Of a stretch of DNA of 64,000 nucleotides, positions 31,999-39,155 are shown one piece after another (position 1 is the stretch's first letter; the number at the start of each line of letters is the position of its first letter). The stretch is from RH-AL1 sp965198495. Lineage in GTDB: Bacteria > Pseudomonadota > Alphaproteobacteria > Rhizobiales > Beijerinckiaceae. The stretch lies in assembly GCA_965198495.1 (NCBI GenBank), contig CBDAPL010000001.1:2046001-2110000 (forward strand). Reading direction: 5' to 3'. Below the pieces are notes generated by a model, which worked only from the letters and a program-made list of their open reading frames with translations, did not search any database and had not been told where the DNA came from. A program made the translations under genes and the position numbers.

Positions 31999-33801
31999 TC
32001 AGCGCTTTCGCGCCGCCACGTTCAGCGCCTCGGCGAGGATCGCCAGCGCGTCGCAGCCGTCGTGGATGAATCCGTCGACGCCCGCCGCGCGAAAGGCGTC
32101 CGCGTCCGCGCTCGGCCGTCCCGCGCGCAGGACGAGGCGCGCGCCGGCCTCGCGCAGCGCCGCCACCAGCGGCGCGGCCTGATCCGCGTCGGCCTTGTCG
32201 CTCCCGCAGAGGCACACCGCCGTCGTCCCAGCTTCGGCGAAACGCGCGAGTCGCTCCTCCGAAGTCTCCTCCCGCGTCGGCGCCGCCGCCTCGATGCCGG
32301 CGGCGGCGAAGAAGGTCGCGGCGTAGGTCGCGCGGGCGCCGAACGCGGCCGGCGGACCGAGCGTCGCGAGGAACAGGGTCGGCCTGCCGTGCTCGGCGGC
32401 GATCGCGTCGGCTCGGTCGCGCAGCGCCTCGAACGGCGCGGCGTCGCGTGTCGACGGCAGCGCGCCCGCGCCGACCGGCGCCGCCGGGGCGGGGCGAACG
32501 TCGAGCACGACCGGCACCGGCGCGTGCAGATCGGGAAAGCGGCTCGTGCCGACGATGCCGGCGCGCAGGCTGGCGATGGCCTCGGCACGCGGTCGCGCCG
32601 CCCCGGCGATGCGCGCCTGGATCGCGCCGGCCCGCAGCGAGGCCGCGATGCCACCCTCCGCCTCGATCGCCTGGAACAGCGACCAGGCGCGTTCGCACAG
32701 CCCATCCGTCAGCCCGTCGAGGCCACCGGAGCCGGCGGCCGGATCCTCCACCTTGGCGAGGTTCGCCTCGTCGAGCAGCACGCGCTGCACGTTGCGGGCG
32801 AGGCGCCGGGCCGCCGCGTCGGGCAGGCCGAGCGGGAGGGTGAAGGGCAGCACGTCGATCCTGTCGACACCGCCGACGCCGGCCGCGAAGGTCGCGGCGG
32901 TCGCCCGCATCACGTTGGTCCAAGGGTCGCGATGGGTCATCATCCGCCACGATGTCTCGGCATGCAGCCGGATCGGCTTCGGCGTCAGCCCGCTCGCCGC
33001 CTCGGCGCGCGCCCACAGGCGGCGCATCGCCCGCGCCTTGGCGAGGCCGAGGAAGACGTCGGCGTCGAAGGCCAGCAGGAACGCCAGCGCGTCGCGTCCC
33101 GCCTCCGGCGGCGTGCCCAGATCCTCGAGATGGCGGAGGTAGGCGACGCCGGTGGCGAGCACGGCGGCGAGTTCCATCGCCTCGCCGGCGCCGGCCTCGT
33201 GGTAGGGCCGTCCGTCGGCCAGAAGCACGCGCCCGGCGAGCCCGGACTCGGCGGCGAGGCCGAGGATGCGCTCGATATCGTCGAAGCGCGGCGCGCCGCC
33301 CGCGCGTGCGGCGACGCCGATCGGGTCGTGGCCGAAATCGATCGCCAGGGCCGCGCTCGTCAGACGGCGGTCCGCGACCAGGCGGGTCAAGGCCGTCGCC
33401 GCCTCCAGCGTTTCGGCGCCGGCATCGAGCCGAAGGCCGATGAAGTCGAGCTCGACGCCGGCAAGCGCCTCGTCGAAGCCGCTCGCGGGGAGGCCGAAAC
33501 CGTGTGCCGCGCCGCCCGGCGCCACCAGCGTCAGCGCGTCGGCGCCGCCCTCGAGGTCGAGCAGGGCGAGCGCGTTGGCGGTCTCGGCGACGGGATGATC
33601 GACGCGGGCGGCAACCGACCAGGCGCCGCGACGCCACGGTCGCGGCGCGTCGCTGGCGTGGCGCGGATAGAGCGGCGCGATCGGCACGCCGTCGACGGAG
33701 ACGCCGGCGAGCCGGTCGATCTCGCCGCCGACCGCCCTGTCGGCGAGGGCGCGCCAGCGCGCCTCATCCTCCCGGGTCGTCTCGGCCGCCTCCGCTATCA
33801 T
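31999..33801 (-). CDS. mutA: Methylmalonyl-CoA mutase small subunit
   Basis: 600 aa, usual for the non-catalytic beta subunit. It shows the mutase-barrel segments (KPIRLHAETSWRMMTHRDPW and VLLDEANLAKVEDPAAGSGG) and a degenerate C-terminal flavodoxin-like domain. The B12 lower-ligand DxHxxG is absent there, as expected for this subunit. It forms a heterodimer with MutB (28265-30424). ATG 33801 lies 4 bp from the stop of the upstream small DUF protein, so these two are co-transcribed. Transcription reaching mutB must cross 1.6 kb of opposite-strand gene. Confidence 0.95.
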   Translation of the reverse strand: MIAEAAETTREDEARWRALADRAVGGEIDRLAGVSVDGVPIAPLYPRHASDAPRPWRRGAWSVAARVDHPVAETANALALLDLEGGADALTLVAPGGAAHGFGLPASGFDEALAGVELDFIGLRLDAGAETLEAATALTRLVADRRLTSAALAIDFGHDPIGVAARAGGAPRFDDIERILGLAAESGLAGRVLLADGRPYHEAGAGEAMELAAVLATGVAYLRHLEDLGTPPEAGRDALAFLLAFDADVFLGLAKARAMRRLWARAEAASGLTPKPIRLHAETSWRMMTHRDPWTNVMRATAATFAAGVGGVDRIDVLPFTLPLGLPDAAARRLARNVQRVLLDEANLAKVEDPAAGSGGLDGLTDGLCERAWSLFQAIEAEGGIAASLRAGAIQARIAGAARPRAEAIASLRAGIVGTSRFPDLHAPVPVVLDVRPAPAAPVGAGALPSTRDAAPFEALRDRADAIAAEHGRPTLFLATLGPPAAFGARATYAATFFAAAGIEAAAPTREETSEERLARFAEAGTTAVCLCGSDKADADQAAPLVAALREAGARLVLRAGRPSADADAFRAAGVDGFIHDGCDALAILAEALNVAARKR

Positions 33802-33805
33802 CGCC

Positions 33806-34204
33806 TCAGATGAACTGGCCGAGGCCGGGGATCGCGGCGGCGATCTTGTCGACCCGCTCCGCGCCGGCCTGCTCGCGGGCGTAGGTGAAGATCTCCTTGC
33901 CGACCGTCGTCATCTCGCCGGTGCCAAGGCCGATGCCGGAGAGCTGCGAGGCGAGGCCCATCAGGCCGCCGCCGCCGCTCATCATGTTCATCAAGCCGCC
34001 CATGATGCCGTTGGCCTTCGGCTTGTCGGTTTCGCCGGTGGCCGCCGCCGTCGTGGCGCCCGGCACGTCGCGCAGCATCGGGTCGACCTCGTCGGGCGCC
34101 TCCTTCTTGAGGAAGGCGAAAACGAGGTTGATCGCCCGCTCCGCCTGATTGGGCGGAATGTGCGCCGCGGCGGCGACCCGAGCAATCAACTGTTCCATCG
34201 ACAA
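33806..34204 (-). CDS. DUF2267/DUF2780-like small protein
   Basis: 132 aa. An N-terminal helical segment (MSMEQLIARVAAAAHIPPNQAERAINLVFAFLKKEAPDEV) resembles the DUF2267-type bundle. It is followed by a Gly/Met-rich low-complexity stretch (IMGGLMNMMSGGGGLMGLAS) and a C-terminal helical part ending IPGLGQFI. The function of this family is unknown. ATG 34204 is preceded by GGGAGG. It is the first gene of a likely unit with mutA, which starts 4 bp after its stop, but no biochemical link is evident. Confidence 0.7.
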   Translation of the reverse strand: MSMEQLIARVAAAAHIPPNQAERAINLVFAFLKKEAPDEVDPMLRDVPGATTAAATGETDKPKANGIMGGLMNMMSGGGGLMGLASQLSGIGLGTGEMTTVGKEIFTYAREQAGAERVDKIAAAIPGLGQFI

Positions 34205-34355
34205 ACCTCCCGAGCTTCAGCCCTCGACGGGCCATAAGCAGCGTCCCAGGCGAAAGCAATATCGCGCCCGACGCAAAAAGCGAGCGCCGGTGATGATGTC
34301 ACACGTTCGTTATGTTGCCCTGACTTAGCTCCCGCCGCTTAGAAGGAGCCTCTTC

Positions 34356-35978
34356 ATGACCGCGATATCATCACCGGCGTTCGGGTCGGGCGACGCGAAA
34401 TACGAGCACAAGCTCGACCTCAACAAGCCCATGAGCGCCAAGGGCATCATGGTCTTCCTGGCGATCATGGCGCTCGGCCTGTTCTTCACCGCCTACAGCG
34501 TCTACATCGACGTCGAGAAGTCCGGCACGACGACGACCAGCATCCTGCCCTATCTCCTGCTCGCCGTCGCGCTTCTCATCGCGCTCGGGTTCGAGTTCGT
34601 CAACGGCTTCCACGACACCGCCAACGCCGTCGCGACGGTGATCTACACGCGCTCGATGCCGCCGCAGATCGCGGTCGTCTGGTCGGGCTTCTTCAACTTC
34701 CTCGGCGTGCTGACGTCCTCGGGCCTCGTCGCCTTCGGCATCGTCTCGCTGCTGCCGGTCGAGCTCATCCTGCAGATCGGCTCCTCGGCCGGCTTCGCGA
34801 TGGTGTTCGCGATGCTGATCTCGGCCATCATCTGGAATCTCGGCACCTGGTGGCTGGGCCTGCCCGCCTCGTCCTCGCACACGCTGATCGGCTCGATCAT
34901 CGGCGTCGGCGTGATGAACGCGCTGCTGCACGGCCGCTCCGGCACGTCGGGCGTCGACTGGGGCCAGGCGACGAAGATCGGCGAGGCGCTGCTGATCTCG
35001 CCGCTCGTCGGCTTCTTCCTCTCCGCCGGCCTGCTGCTCGTCATGAAGCTGGTGGTGCGCTCGCCCCGGCTCTACGCCGAGCCCAAGCCCGGCGAGAAGA
35101 CGCCGACCTGGATCCGCGGCCTGCTGATCCTGACCTGCACCGGCGTCTCCTTCGCGCACGGCTCGAACGACGGCCAGAAAGGCATGGGCCTCATCATGCT
35201 GATCCTGATCGGCACCGTGCCGACGGCCTACGCGCTCAATCGCGCGCTGCCGGAAAGCCAGGTGCAGAGCTTCGTCCAGGTGTCGCAGGAGACCTCGAGG
35301 ATCGTCGACGCCAAGGCGTCGGGCTACAACATCATCGGCAGCCCGCGCGACGCCGTCACCAACTACGTCGCCTCGCACGACATCAACGAGGGCACCTATC
35401 CCTCGCTCGCCAAGCTGATCACCGACGTCGCCGACCAGGTGAAGAGCTACGGCTCGATCAAGAACATCCCGGCCGGCGTCGCCGGCAACACCCGCAACGA
35501 GATGTATCTCGCCTCCGAGGCGATCCGCATCCTCACCAAGGACAAGGCCGCCGACCTCTCGCCCGCCGACGTCAAGACGCTCGGCAAGTACCGAGGTTTG
35601 CTCGACAATTCGACCAAGTTCATCCCCTGGTGGGTGAAGGTCGCGGTGGCGCTGGCGCTCGGCCTCGGCACGATGATCGGCTGGAAGCGCATCGTCGTCA
35701 CCGTCGGCGAGAAGATCGGCAAGACGCACCTGACCTACGGGCAGGGCGCGGCGGCCGAGCTCGTCGCGATGGTCACGATCGGCGCCGCCGACAGCTTCGG
35801 CCTGCCGGTCTCGACGACGCACGTGCTGTCGTCGGGCGTCGCCGGCACGATGGCGGCGAACGGGTCGGGCATCCAGTGGTCGACGTTGCGCTCGATCGCG
35901 CTCGCCTGGGTGCTGACGCTCCCCTGCGCGATGGCGATCTCCGGCGCGCTGTTCTTCATCTTCTCGAAGATCTTCTAG
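34356..35978 (+). CDS. pit: PiT family inorganic phosphate transporter
   Basis: 540 aa with about 11 hydrophobic segments and the duplicated PiT signatures. These are EFVNGFHDTANAVATVIYTR in the first half, ASSSHTLIGSIIG and AHGSNDGQKGMG in the middle, and VSTTHVLSSGVAGTM near the end. It is a metal-phosphate:H+ symporter of the inner membrane. The central ~130-residue hydrophilic loop (about residues 300-420) is typical of the longer proteobacterial members. ATG 34356 has AGAAGGAG upstream. No phoU-like gene is next to it. Transcription may end at the hairpin gatcgtcg/cgacgatc near 36017-36043. Confidence 0.93.
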   Translation: MTAISSPAFGSGDAKYEHKLDLNKPMSAKGIMVFLAIMALGLFFTAYSVYIDVEKSGTTTTSILPYLLLAVALLIALGFEFVNGFHDTANAVATVIYTRSMPPQIAVVWSGFFNFLGVLTSSGLVAFGIVSLLPVELILQIGSSAGFAMVFAMLISAIIWNLGTWWLGLPASSSHTLIGSIIGVGVMNALLHGRSGTSGVDWGQATKIGEALLISPLVGFFLSAGLLLVMKLVVRSPRLYAEPKPGEKTPTWIRGLLILTCTGVSFAHGSNDGQKGMGLIMLILIGTVPTAYALNRALPESQVQSFVQVSQETSRIVDAKASGYNIIGSPRDAVTNYVASHDINEGTYPSLAKLITDVADQVKSYGSIKNIPAGVAGNTRNEMYLASEAIRILTKDKAADLSPADVKTLGKYRGLLDNSTKFIPWWVKVAVALALGLGTMIGWKRIVVTVGEKIGKTHLTYGQGAAAELVAMVTIGAADSFGLPVSTTHVLSSGVAGTMAANGSGIQWSTLRSIALAWVLTLPCAMAISGALFFIFSKIF

Positions 35979-36183
35979 GGCGAAGGTCTTCAGCACGCGA
36001 CGCTTTCGCCAGTCGGATCGTCGGGGGTCGCCCTCGACGATCAAGACCGGGTGCCGCCGAAGGCCGGCGTCACCGCAATCCTTCGAACCTGACGCAAGCG
36101 CCTTGACACCCCCACGGGCCGAAGCCTAAATCCGCCCGGCCACGACAGGGCGGCGCGCGCCAGAAGCCGCCTGGTCTGGGCGT

Positions 36184-36260
36184 GGCGGAGTAGCTCAGCC
36201 GGCTAGAGCAGGGGAATCATAATCCCCGTGTCGGGGGTTCGAGTCCCTCCTCCGCTACCA
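36184..36260 (+). tRNA. tRNA-Met (anticodon CAT), CCA encoded
   Basis: 77 nt. Acceptor stem GGCGGAG pairs with CTCCGCT (one G-T pair), the D loop has AGCTCAGCCGGCTAGAGC, and the anticodon stem GGGGA/TCCCC encloses ATCATAA. The T arm is CGGGGGTTCGAGTCCCTC-like with the TTCGA loop. CCA is encoded at 36258-36260. The sequence matches elongator tRNA-Met of Rhizobiales rather than the initiator, which has a C-A mismatch at position 1-72. A tRNA-Ile2 with lysidine at CAT is the other formal possibility. Confidence 0.93.
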
Positions 36261-36407
36261 GTGTTTTCTGCGCCAATACCAGCTTACAGATCGGCTCCGT
36301 CCCGAGACGTAAGCGACCTCTCGCCTCGGTCTGGCAAATACAAGTCCAGCGTCTTAGTGAGAAATGGATAAAGCGAGACGAGCGGTGCCGCTCCCGGCTT
36401 GATCCGA

Positions 36408-37421
36408 TCAGAGGCCCAGCATCAGCTGGAGGTTCTGGATGGCCGCCCCGCTTGCGCCTTTGCCGAGGTTGTCGAGCTTGGCCACGAGCACCGCTTGGCG
36501 TTCCGGCTCGTTGGAAAAGACGTGGAGTTCGAGATCGTCGCTTCCGGCCAACGATTCCGCCTCGATCTTGGTCGATACCGTGTTTGTCAATCCCGCCTTG
36601 GCTGATCCCGCCTTGGCTGATCCCGCCTTGGCTGATCCCGTGTTGGCCGGTCCCGTTCTGGCTGATCCCGTCTCGGCCGATCCGGGCTCGCCCACCCTCA
36701 CGTGGCCGGTGGGGCCGTAATGCGCGGCCAGGATCCTCGCGACGTCGGCGGCGCTGGGTCGCCCGGCCATCTCGTCGAGGAACAGCGGGATCGACACGAG
36801 CATGCCCCGCGCGAAGGCGCCGACGGACGGCACGAAGATCGGGCGCCGCTCCAGCCCGGAATAGGCGACGATCTCGGCGATGTGTTTGTGGGCGAGGCCC
36901 AGGGCGTAGAGCTCGAAACGTGGCGCGGCGCCCGCTTCGTAGTCCGCGATCATGGATTTGCCGCCGCCGCTGTAGCCGGAGACCGCGTTGATGGCGACCG
37001 GCATGGTCGGCGCGATGATCTTGGCGTCGACGAGCGGACGCAGCAGGGCGATCGCGCCCGTCGCGTAGCAGCCCGGGTTGGCGACGAGGCGCGCGGCGCG
37101 GATCGCCTCGGCCTGGCCCGGCGCGAGTTCCGGAAAGCCGTAGGTCCATCCCGGCGCCACGCGATGCGCGGTCGAGGCGTCGAGCACGCGCGGGCCGTCC
37201 GGCATGGCGGCGACCAGGGCGACCGTCTCGCGCGCGGCCTCGTCCGGGAGGCAGAGCACGACGACGTCGACCTCGGCGAGCAGCGCCTTCTTCGCGGCGA
37301 CGCTCTTGCGGTCCGCGCCGCCCAGGCTTTTCAGTTCGACGCCGGGCATGTCGGCGAGACGGTCGCGGATGCCGAGACCGGTCGTGCCGACCTCACCGTC
37401 GATGAAGATGCGTGACGCCAT
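36408..37421 (-). CDS. argC: N-acetyl-gamma-glutamyl-phosphate reductase, short type
   Basis: 337 aa from ATG 37421; 9 codons upstream are also open. It belongs to the type 2 ArgC family, with an N-terminal Rossmann fold (RIFIDGEVGTTGLGIRDRL) and the catalytic Cys in LVANPGCYATGAIALL. It reduces N-acetylglutamyl phosphate in arginine synthesis. Residues ~246-281 are an inserted GSAKA-type pentapeptide repeat encoded by the 15-bp array at 36581-36685. This lengthens the protein beyond the ~310 residues common for this type without breaking the frame. It follows rpsI on the same strand after an intrinsic terminator. Confidence 0.93.
   Translation of the reverse strand: MASRIFIDGEVGTTGLGIRDRLADMPGVELKSLGGADRKSVAAKKALLAEVDVVVLCLPDEAARETVALVAAMPDGPRVLDASTAHRVAPGWTYGFPELAPGQAEAIRAARLVANPGCYATGAIALLRPLVDAKIIAPTMPVAINAVSGYSGGGKSMIADYEAGAAPRFELYALGLAHKHIAEIVAYSGLERRPIFVPSVGAFARGMLVSIPLFLDEMAGRPSAADVARILAAHYGPTGHVRVGEPGSAETGSARTGPANTGSAKAGSAKAGSAKAGLTNTVSTKIEAESLAGSDDLELHVFSNEPERQAVLVAKLDNLGKGASGAAIQNLQLMLGL
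36581..36685. repeat. 15-bp tandem repeat, up to 7 copies, inside argC
   Basis: The core is three identical ccttggctgatcccg units (36596-36640), flanked by diverged units on both sides (36581-36595 and 36641-36685). They encode GSAKA/TGSAx pentapeptides in ArgC. The identical central copies and decaying edges suggest recent local duplication. Confidence 0.92.
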
Positions 37422-37477
37422 CTTTGCGCCCAGTCTGCGAGCGGCCAATCCTCAGCGAGAGATTGGCCGAGGGAGGA

Positions 37478-37507
37478 CAAAAAGGAAGAGGCGGCCGAAG
37501 CCGCCTC
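37478..37507 (-). terminator. Intrinsic terminator after rpsI
   Basis: A perfect 8-bp stem, GAGGCGGC with GCCGCCTC around a TTCG tetraloop, is followed leftward by TTCCTTTTTG. It lies 26 bp after the rpsI stop and separates the ribosomal operon from argC. A further inverted repeat (ggccaatc/gattggcc, 37443-37468) lies between it and the argC start. Confidence 0.85.
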
Positions 37508-37532
37508 GTGACGCCTGGTCTCGCGCGCGAAC

Positions 37533-38012
37533 TCAGCGCTTGGAGAACTGGAAGCTGCGGCGGGCTTTCTTCTTGCCGTACTTCTTGCGCTCGACCACGC
37601 GCGAGTCGCGGGTGAGGAAGCCTTCCTTCTTGAGGACGCCGCGCAGTTCAGGCTCGAAGTAGGTCAGCGCCTTCGAGAGACCGTGGCGCACGGCGCCGGC
37701 CTGGCCGGAGAGCCCGCCGCCCACGACGGTGACCATCAAGTCGTACTGGCCGACGCGCGCGGTGATGCCGAGCGGTTGCTGCAGGATCATGCGCAGCACA
37801 GGCCTGGCGAAATACACCTCGAACGGGCGGTCGTTGACGACGATCTTGCCGGAGCCGGGCTTGATCCATACGCGGGCGATCGCGTCCTTGCGCTTGCCGG
37901 TCGCGTAGGCGCGGCCGTATTTGTCGAGCTTCTGAACATACACCGGCGCCTCGGTCTGCGGCGCGGCCGTCGACCCGGCGAGGTCCTGGAGGGAGGAGAG
38001 GGTTTCGGCCAT
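37533..38012 (-). CDS. rpsI: 30S ribosomal protein S9
   Basis: 159 aa. The S9 core (YATGKRKDAIARVWIKPGSG, GGGLSGQAGAVRHGLSKAL) ends with the basic tail KKKARRSFQFSKR, whose C-terminal Lys-Arg contacts tRNA in the P site. The ~30-residue N-terminal extension (MAETLSSLQDLAGSTAAPQT) is usual in alphaproteobacteria. It starts 2 bp after the rplM stop, forming the conserved rplM-rpsI operon, with an intrinsic terminator behind it. Confidence 0.98.
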   Translation of the reverse strand: MAETLSSLQDLAGSTAAPQTEAPVYVQKLDKYGRAYATGKRKDAIARVWIKPGSGKIVVNDRPFEVYFARPVLRMILQQPLGITARVGQYDLMVTVVGGGLSGQAGAVRHGLSKALTYFEPELRGVLKKEGFLTRDSRVVERKKYGKKKARRSFQFSKR

Positions 38013-38014
38013 GG

Positions 38015-38500
38015 TCAGGCTGCCTGCTTCTTCTGGACGATCGTGTTCTTGCGATTGAGCGCACCGATGTCCCAGACAACTGGCTGCTGGGCCTCGTGCG
38101 GATGCTCGGCGCCTTTGTAGACACGCAGATTGCCGAGCTGCTTGCGCCCCAGGGGCCCGCGCGGAAGCATGCGCTCCACGGCCTTCTCGACGACCCGCTC
38201 GGGAAACCGTCCCTCGAGCACGAAGCGCGCGGTGCGTTCCTTGATGCCGCCCTGAAAGCCGGTGTAGTGATAGTACACCTTGTTCTCGCGCTTGCGGCCG
38301 GTGAACACCACCTTGTCGGCGTTGATGACGATCACATGGTCCCCGTCGTCCATATGCGGCGTATACGAGGCCTTGTGCTTGCCGCGCAGGCGCACGGCGA
38401 TTTGCGACGCCAGGCGACCGACGACGAGCCCGGAGGCATCGACGACAACCCATTTCTTCTCGATCTCGGCCGTCTTGGTCGAGACTGTCTTGCCGAACAT
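38015..38500 (-). CDS. rplM: 50S ribosomal protein L13
   Basis: 161 aa. L13 signatures include KKWVVVDASGLVVGRLASQI, the GDHVIVINADKV strand and the VERMLPRGPLGRKQL segment. It is a 23S-binding assembly protein of the large subunit and first gene of the rplM-rpsI operon. The start MFGKTVSTKTAEIEKK at ATG 38500 is a few residues longer than many homologues, which begin at MKT- or MS-. No leader autoregulatory structure was identified between it and the divergent CoA-binding gene. Confidence 0.98.
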   Translation of the reverse strand: MFGKTVSTKTAEIEKKWVVVDASGLVVGRLASQIAVRLRGKHKASYTPHMDDGDHVIVINADKVVFTGRKRENKVYYHYTGFQGGIKERTARFVLEGRFPERVVEKAVERMLPRGPLGRKQLGNLRVYKGAEHPHEAQQPVVWDIGALNRKNTIVQKKQAA

Positions 38501-38620
38501 GGTTGGAACCCTATGCGAAATGTGAGGCCCTTAGACCTCCGGCTGTGGCGCAAGTCAAGGACGCGCGCGGCTCAGAACCCCGCCAGTACGGCATTTACGC
38601 CATCTAGGTATTCGGGTACC

Positions 38621-38636
38621 TCACATCGCGATGTGA
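38621..38636. promoter_or_regulatory. 16-bp perfect palindrome at start of CoA-binding gene
   Basis: TCACATCGCGATGTGA is fully self-complementary and overlaps the proposed GTG start at 38633. Palindromes of this length and shape are typical operators of dimeric regulators (for example the GntR or CRP-like half-site TGTGA). The regulator is unknown. Confidence 0.4.
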
Positions 38637-39046
38637 CGTGTTGGAGCGACCTTCGCGCGCTTCTTGCCGAAGTCAGGACGATCGCGGTCGTCGGCCTGTC
38701 CGCCAACCTCGCGCGACCCTCCAACGAGGTGTTCGCCTTCCTGCTCTCACGCGGCTACGACTGCGTCGGTGTCAATCCGGGTCTCGCGGGGCACCGCGTC
38801 CATGGCGCACCGGTCTTCGCGTCGCTCGAAGAGATCGGCAGACCCATCGACATGGTCGACATCTTCCGGGCCTCCGAGGCGGTCGAACAGGTGGTCGACG
38901 AGGCTTTGGCGCTCGTGCCGCGGCCTCGGCTGATCTGGATGCAGCTCGGCGTCATCAACCAGGCCGCCAAGGATCGCGCCGAGGCCGCCGGTCTCGTCGT
39001 GGTGATGGACCGCTGCCCGAAGATCGAACTGAGCCACGCCTCTTAG
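38633..39046 (+). CDS. CoA-binding domain protein (YccU-like)
   Basis: 137 aa from GTG 38633; the upstream frame is open, but no better start was found. A CoA-binding Rossmann-like domain is visible: RTIAVVGLSANLARPSNEVFAFL at the start, YDCVGVNPGLAG, VDIFRASEAVEQVVDEAL, LIWMQLGVIN, and GLVVVMDRCPKIEL at the end with the conserved RCPKIE. The family resembles the N-terminal domain of succinyl-CoA synthetase; its cellular role is unclear. A 21-bp tandem array begins 5 bp after its stop and runs into the end of the convergent phaC. Confidence 0.85.
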   Translation: MTCWSDLRALLAEVRTIAVVGLSANLARPSNEVFAFLLSRGYDCVGVNPGLAGHRVHGAPVFASLEEIGRPIDMVDIFRASEAVEQVVDEALALVPRPRLIWMQLGVINQAAKDRAEAAGLVVVMDRCPKIELSHAS

Positions 39047-39050
39047 GCCT

Positions 39051-39155
39051 AGCTCTTCACATGCCAAGTTTAGCTCTTCACACGCCAAGCTTAGCTCTTC
39101 ACACGCAAAGTTCAGCTCTTCACACGCAAAGTCTAGCTCTTCACACGAACGTATT
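39051..39155. repeat. 21-bp tandem repeat, 5 copies, at phaC 3' end
   Basis: The units begin agctcttcacacg at 39051, 39072, 39093, 39114 and 39135. The rightmost unit and the first bases of the next carry the last coding codons and stop of phaC (…VRVKS). The other copies are duplicates of that stop region lying outside the gene. The array fills the whole gap between the two convergent genes. Confidence 0.92.

Noticed and set aside
34260..34355. Pho box upstream of pit
   Set aside because: The sequence tgtcacacgttcgttatgttg has one weak half-site only and does not match the tandem 7-bp PhoB pattern.
36184..36260. Integration site (att) at tRNA-Met
   Set aside because: No integrase gene and no repeated tRNA 3' end were found in the flanking sequence.
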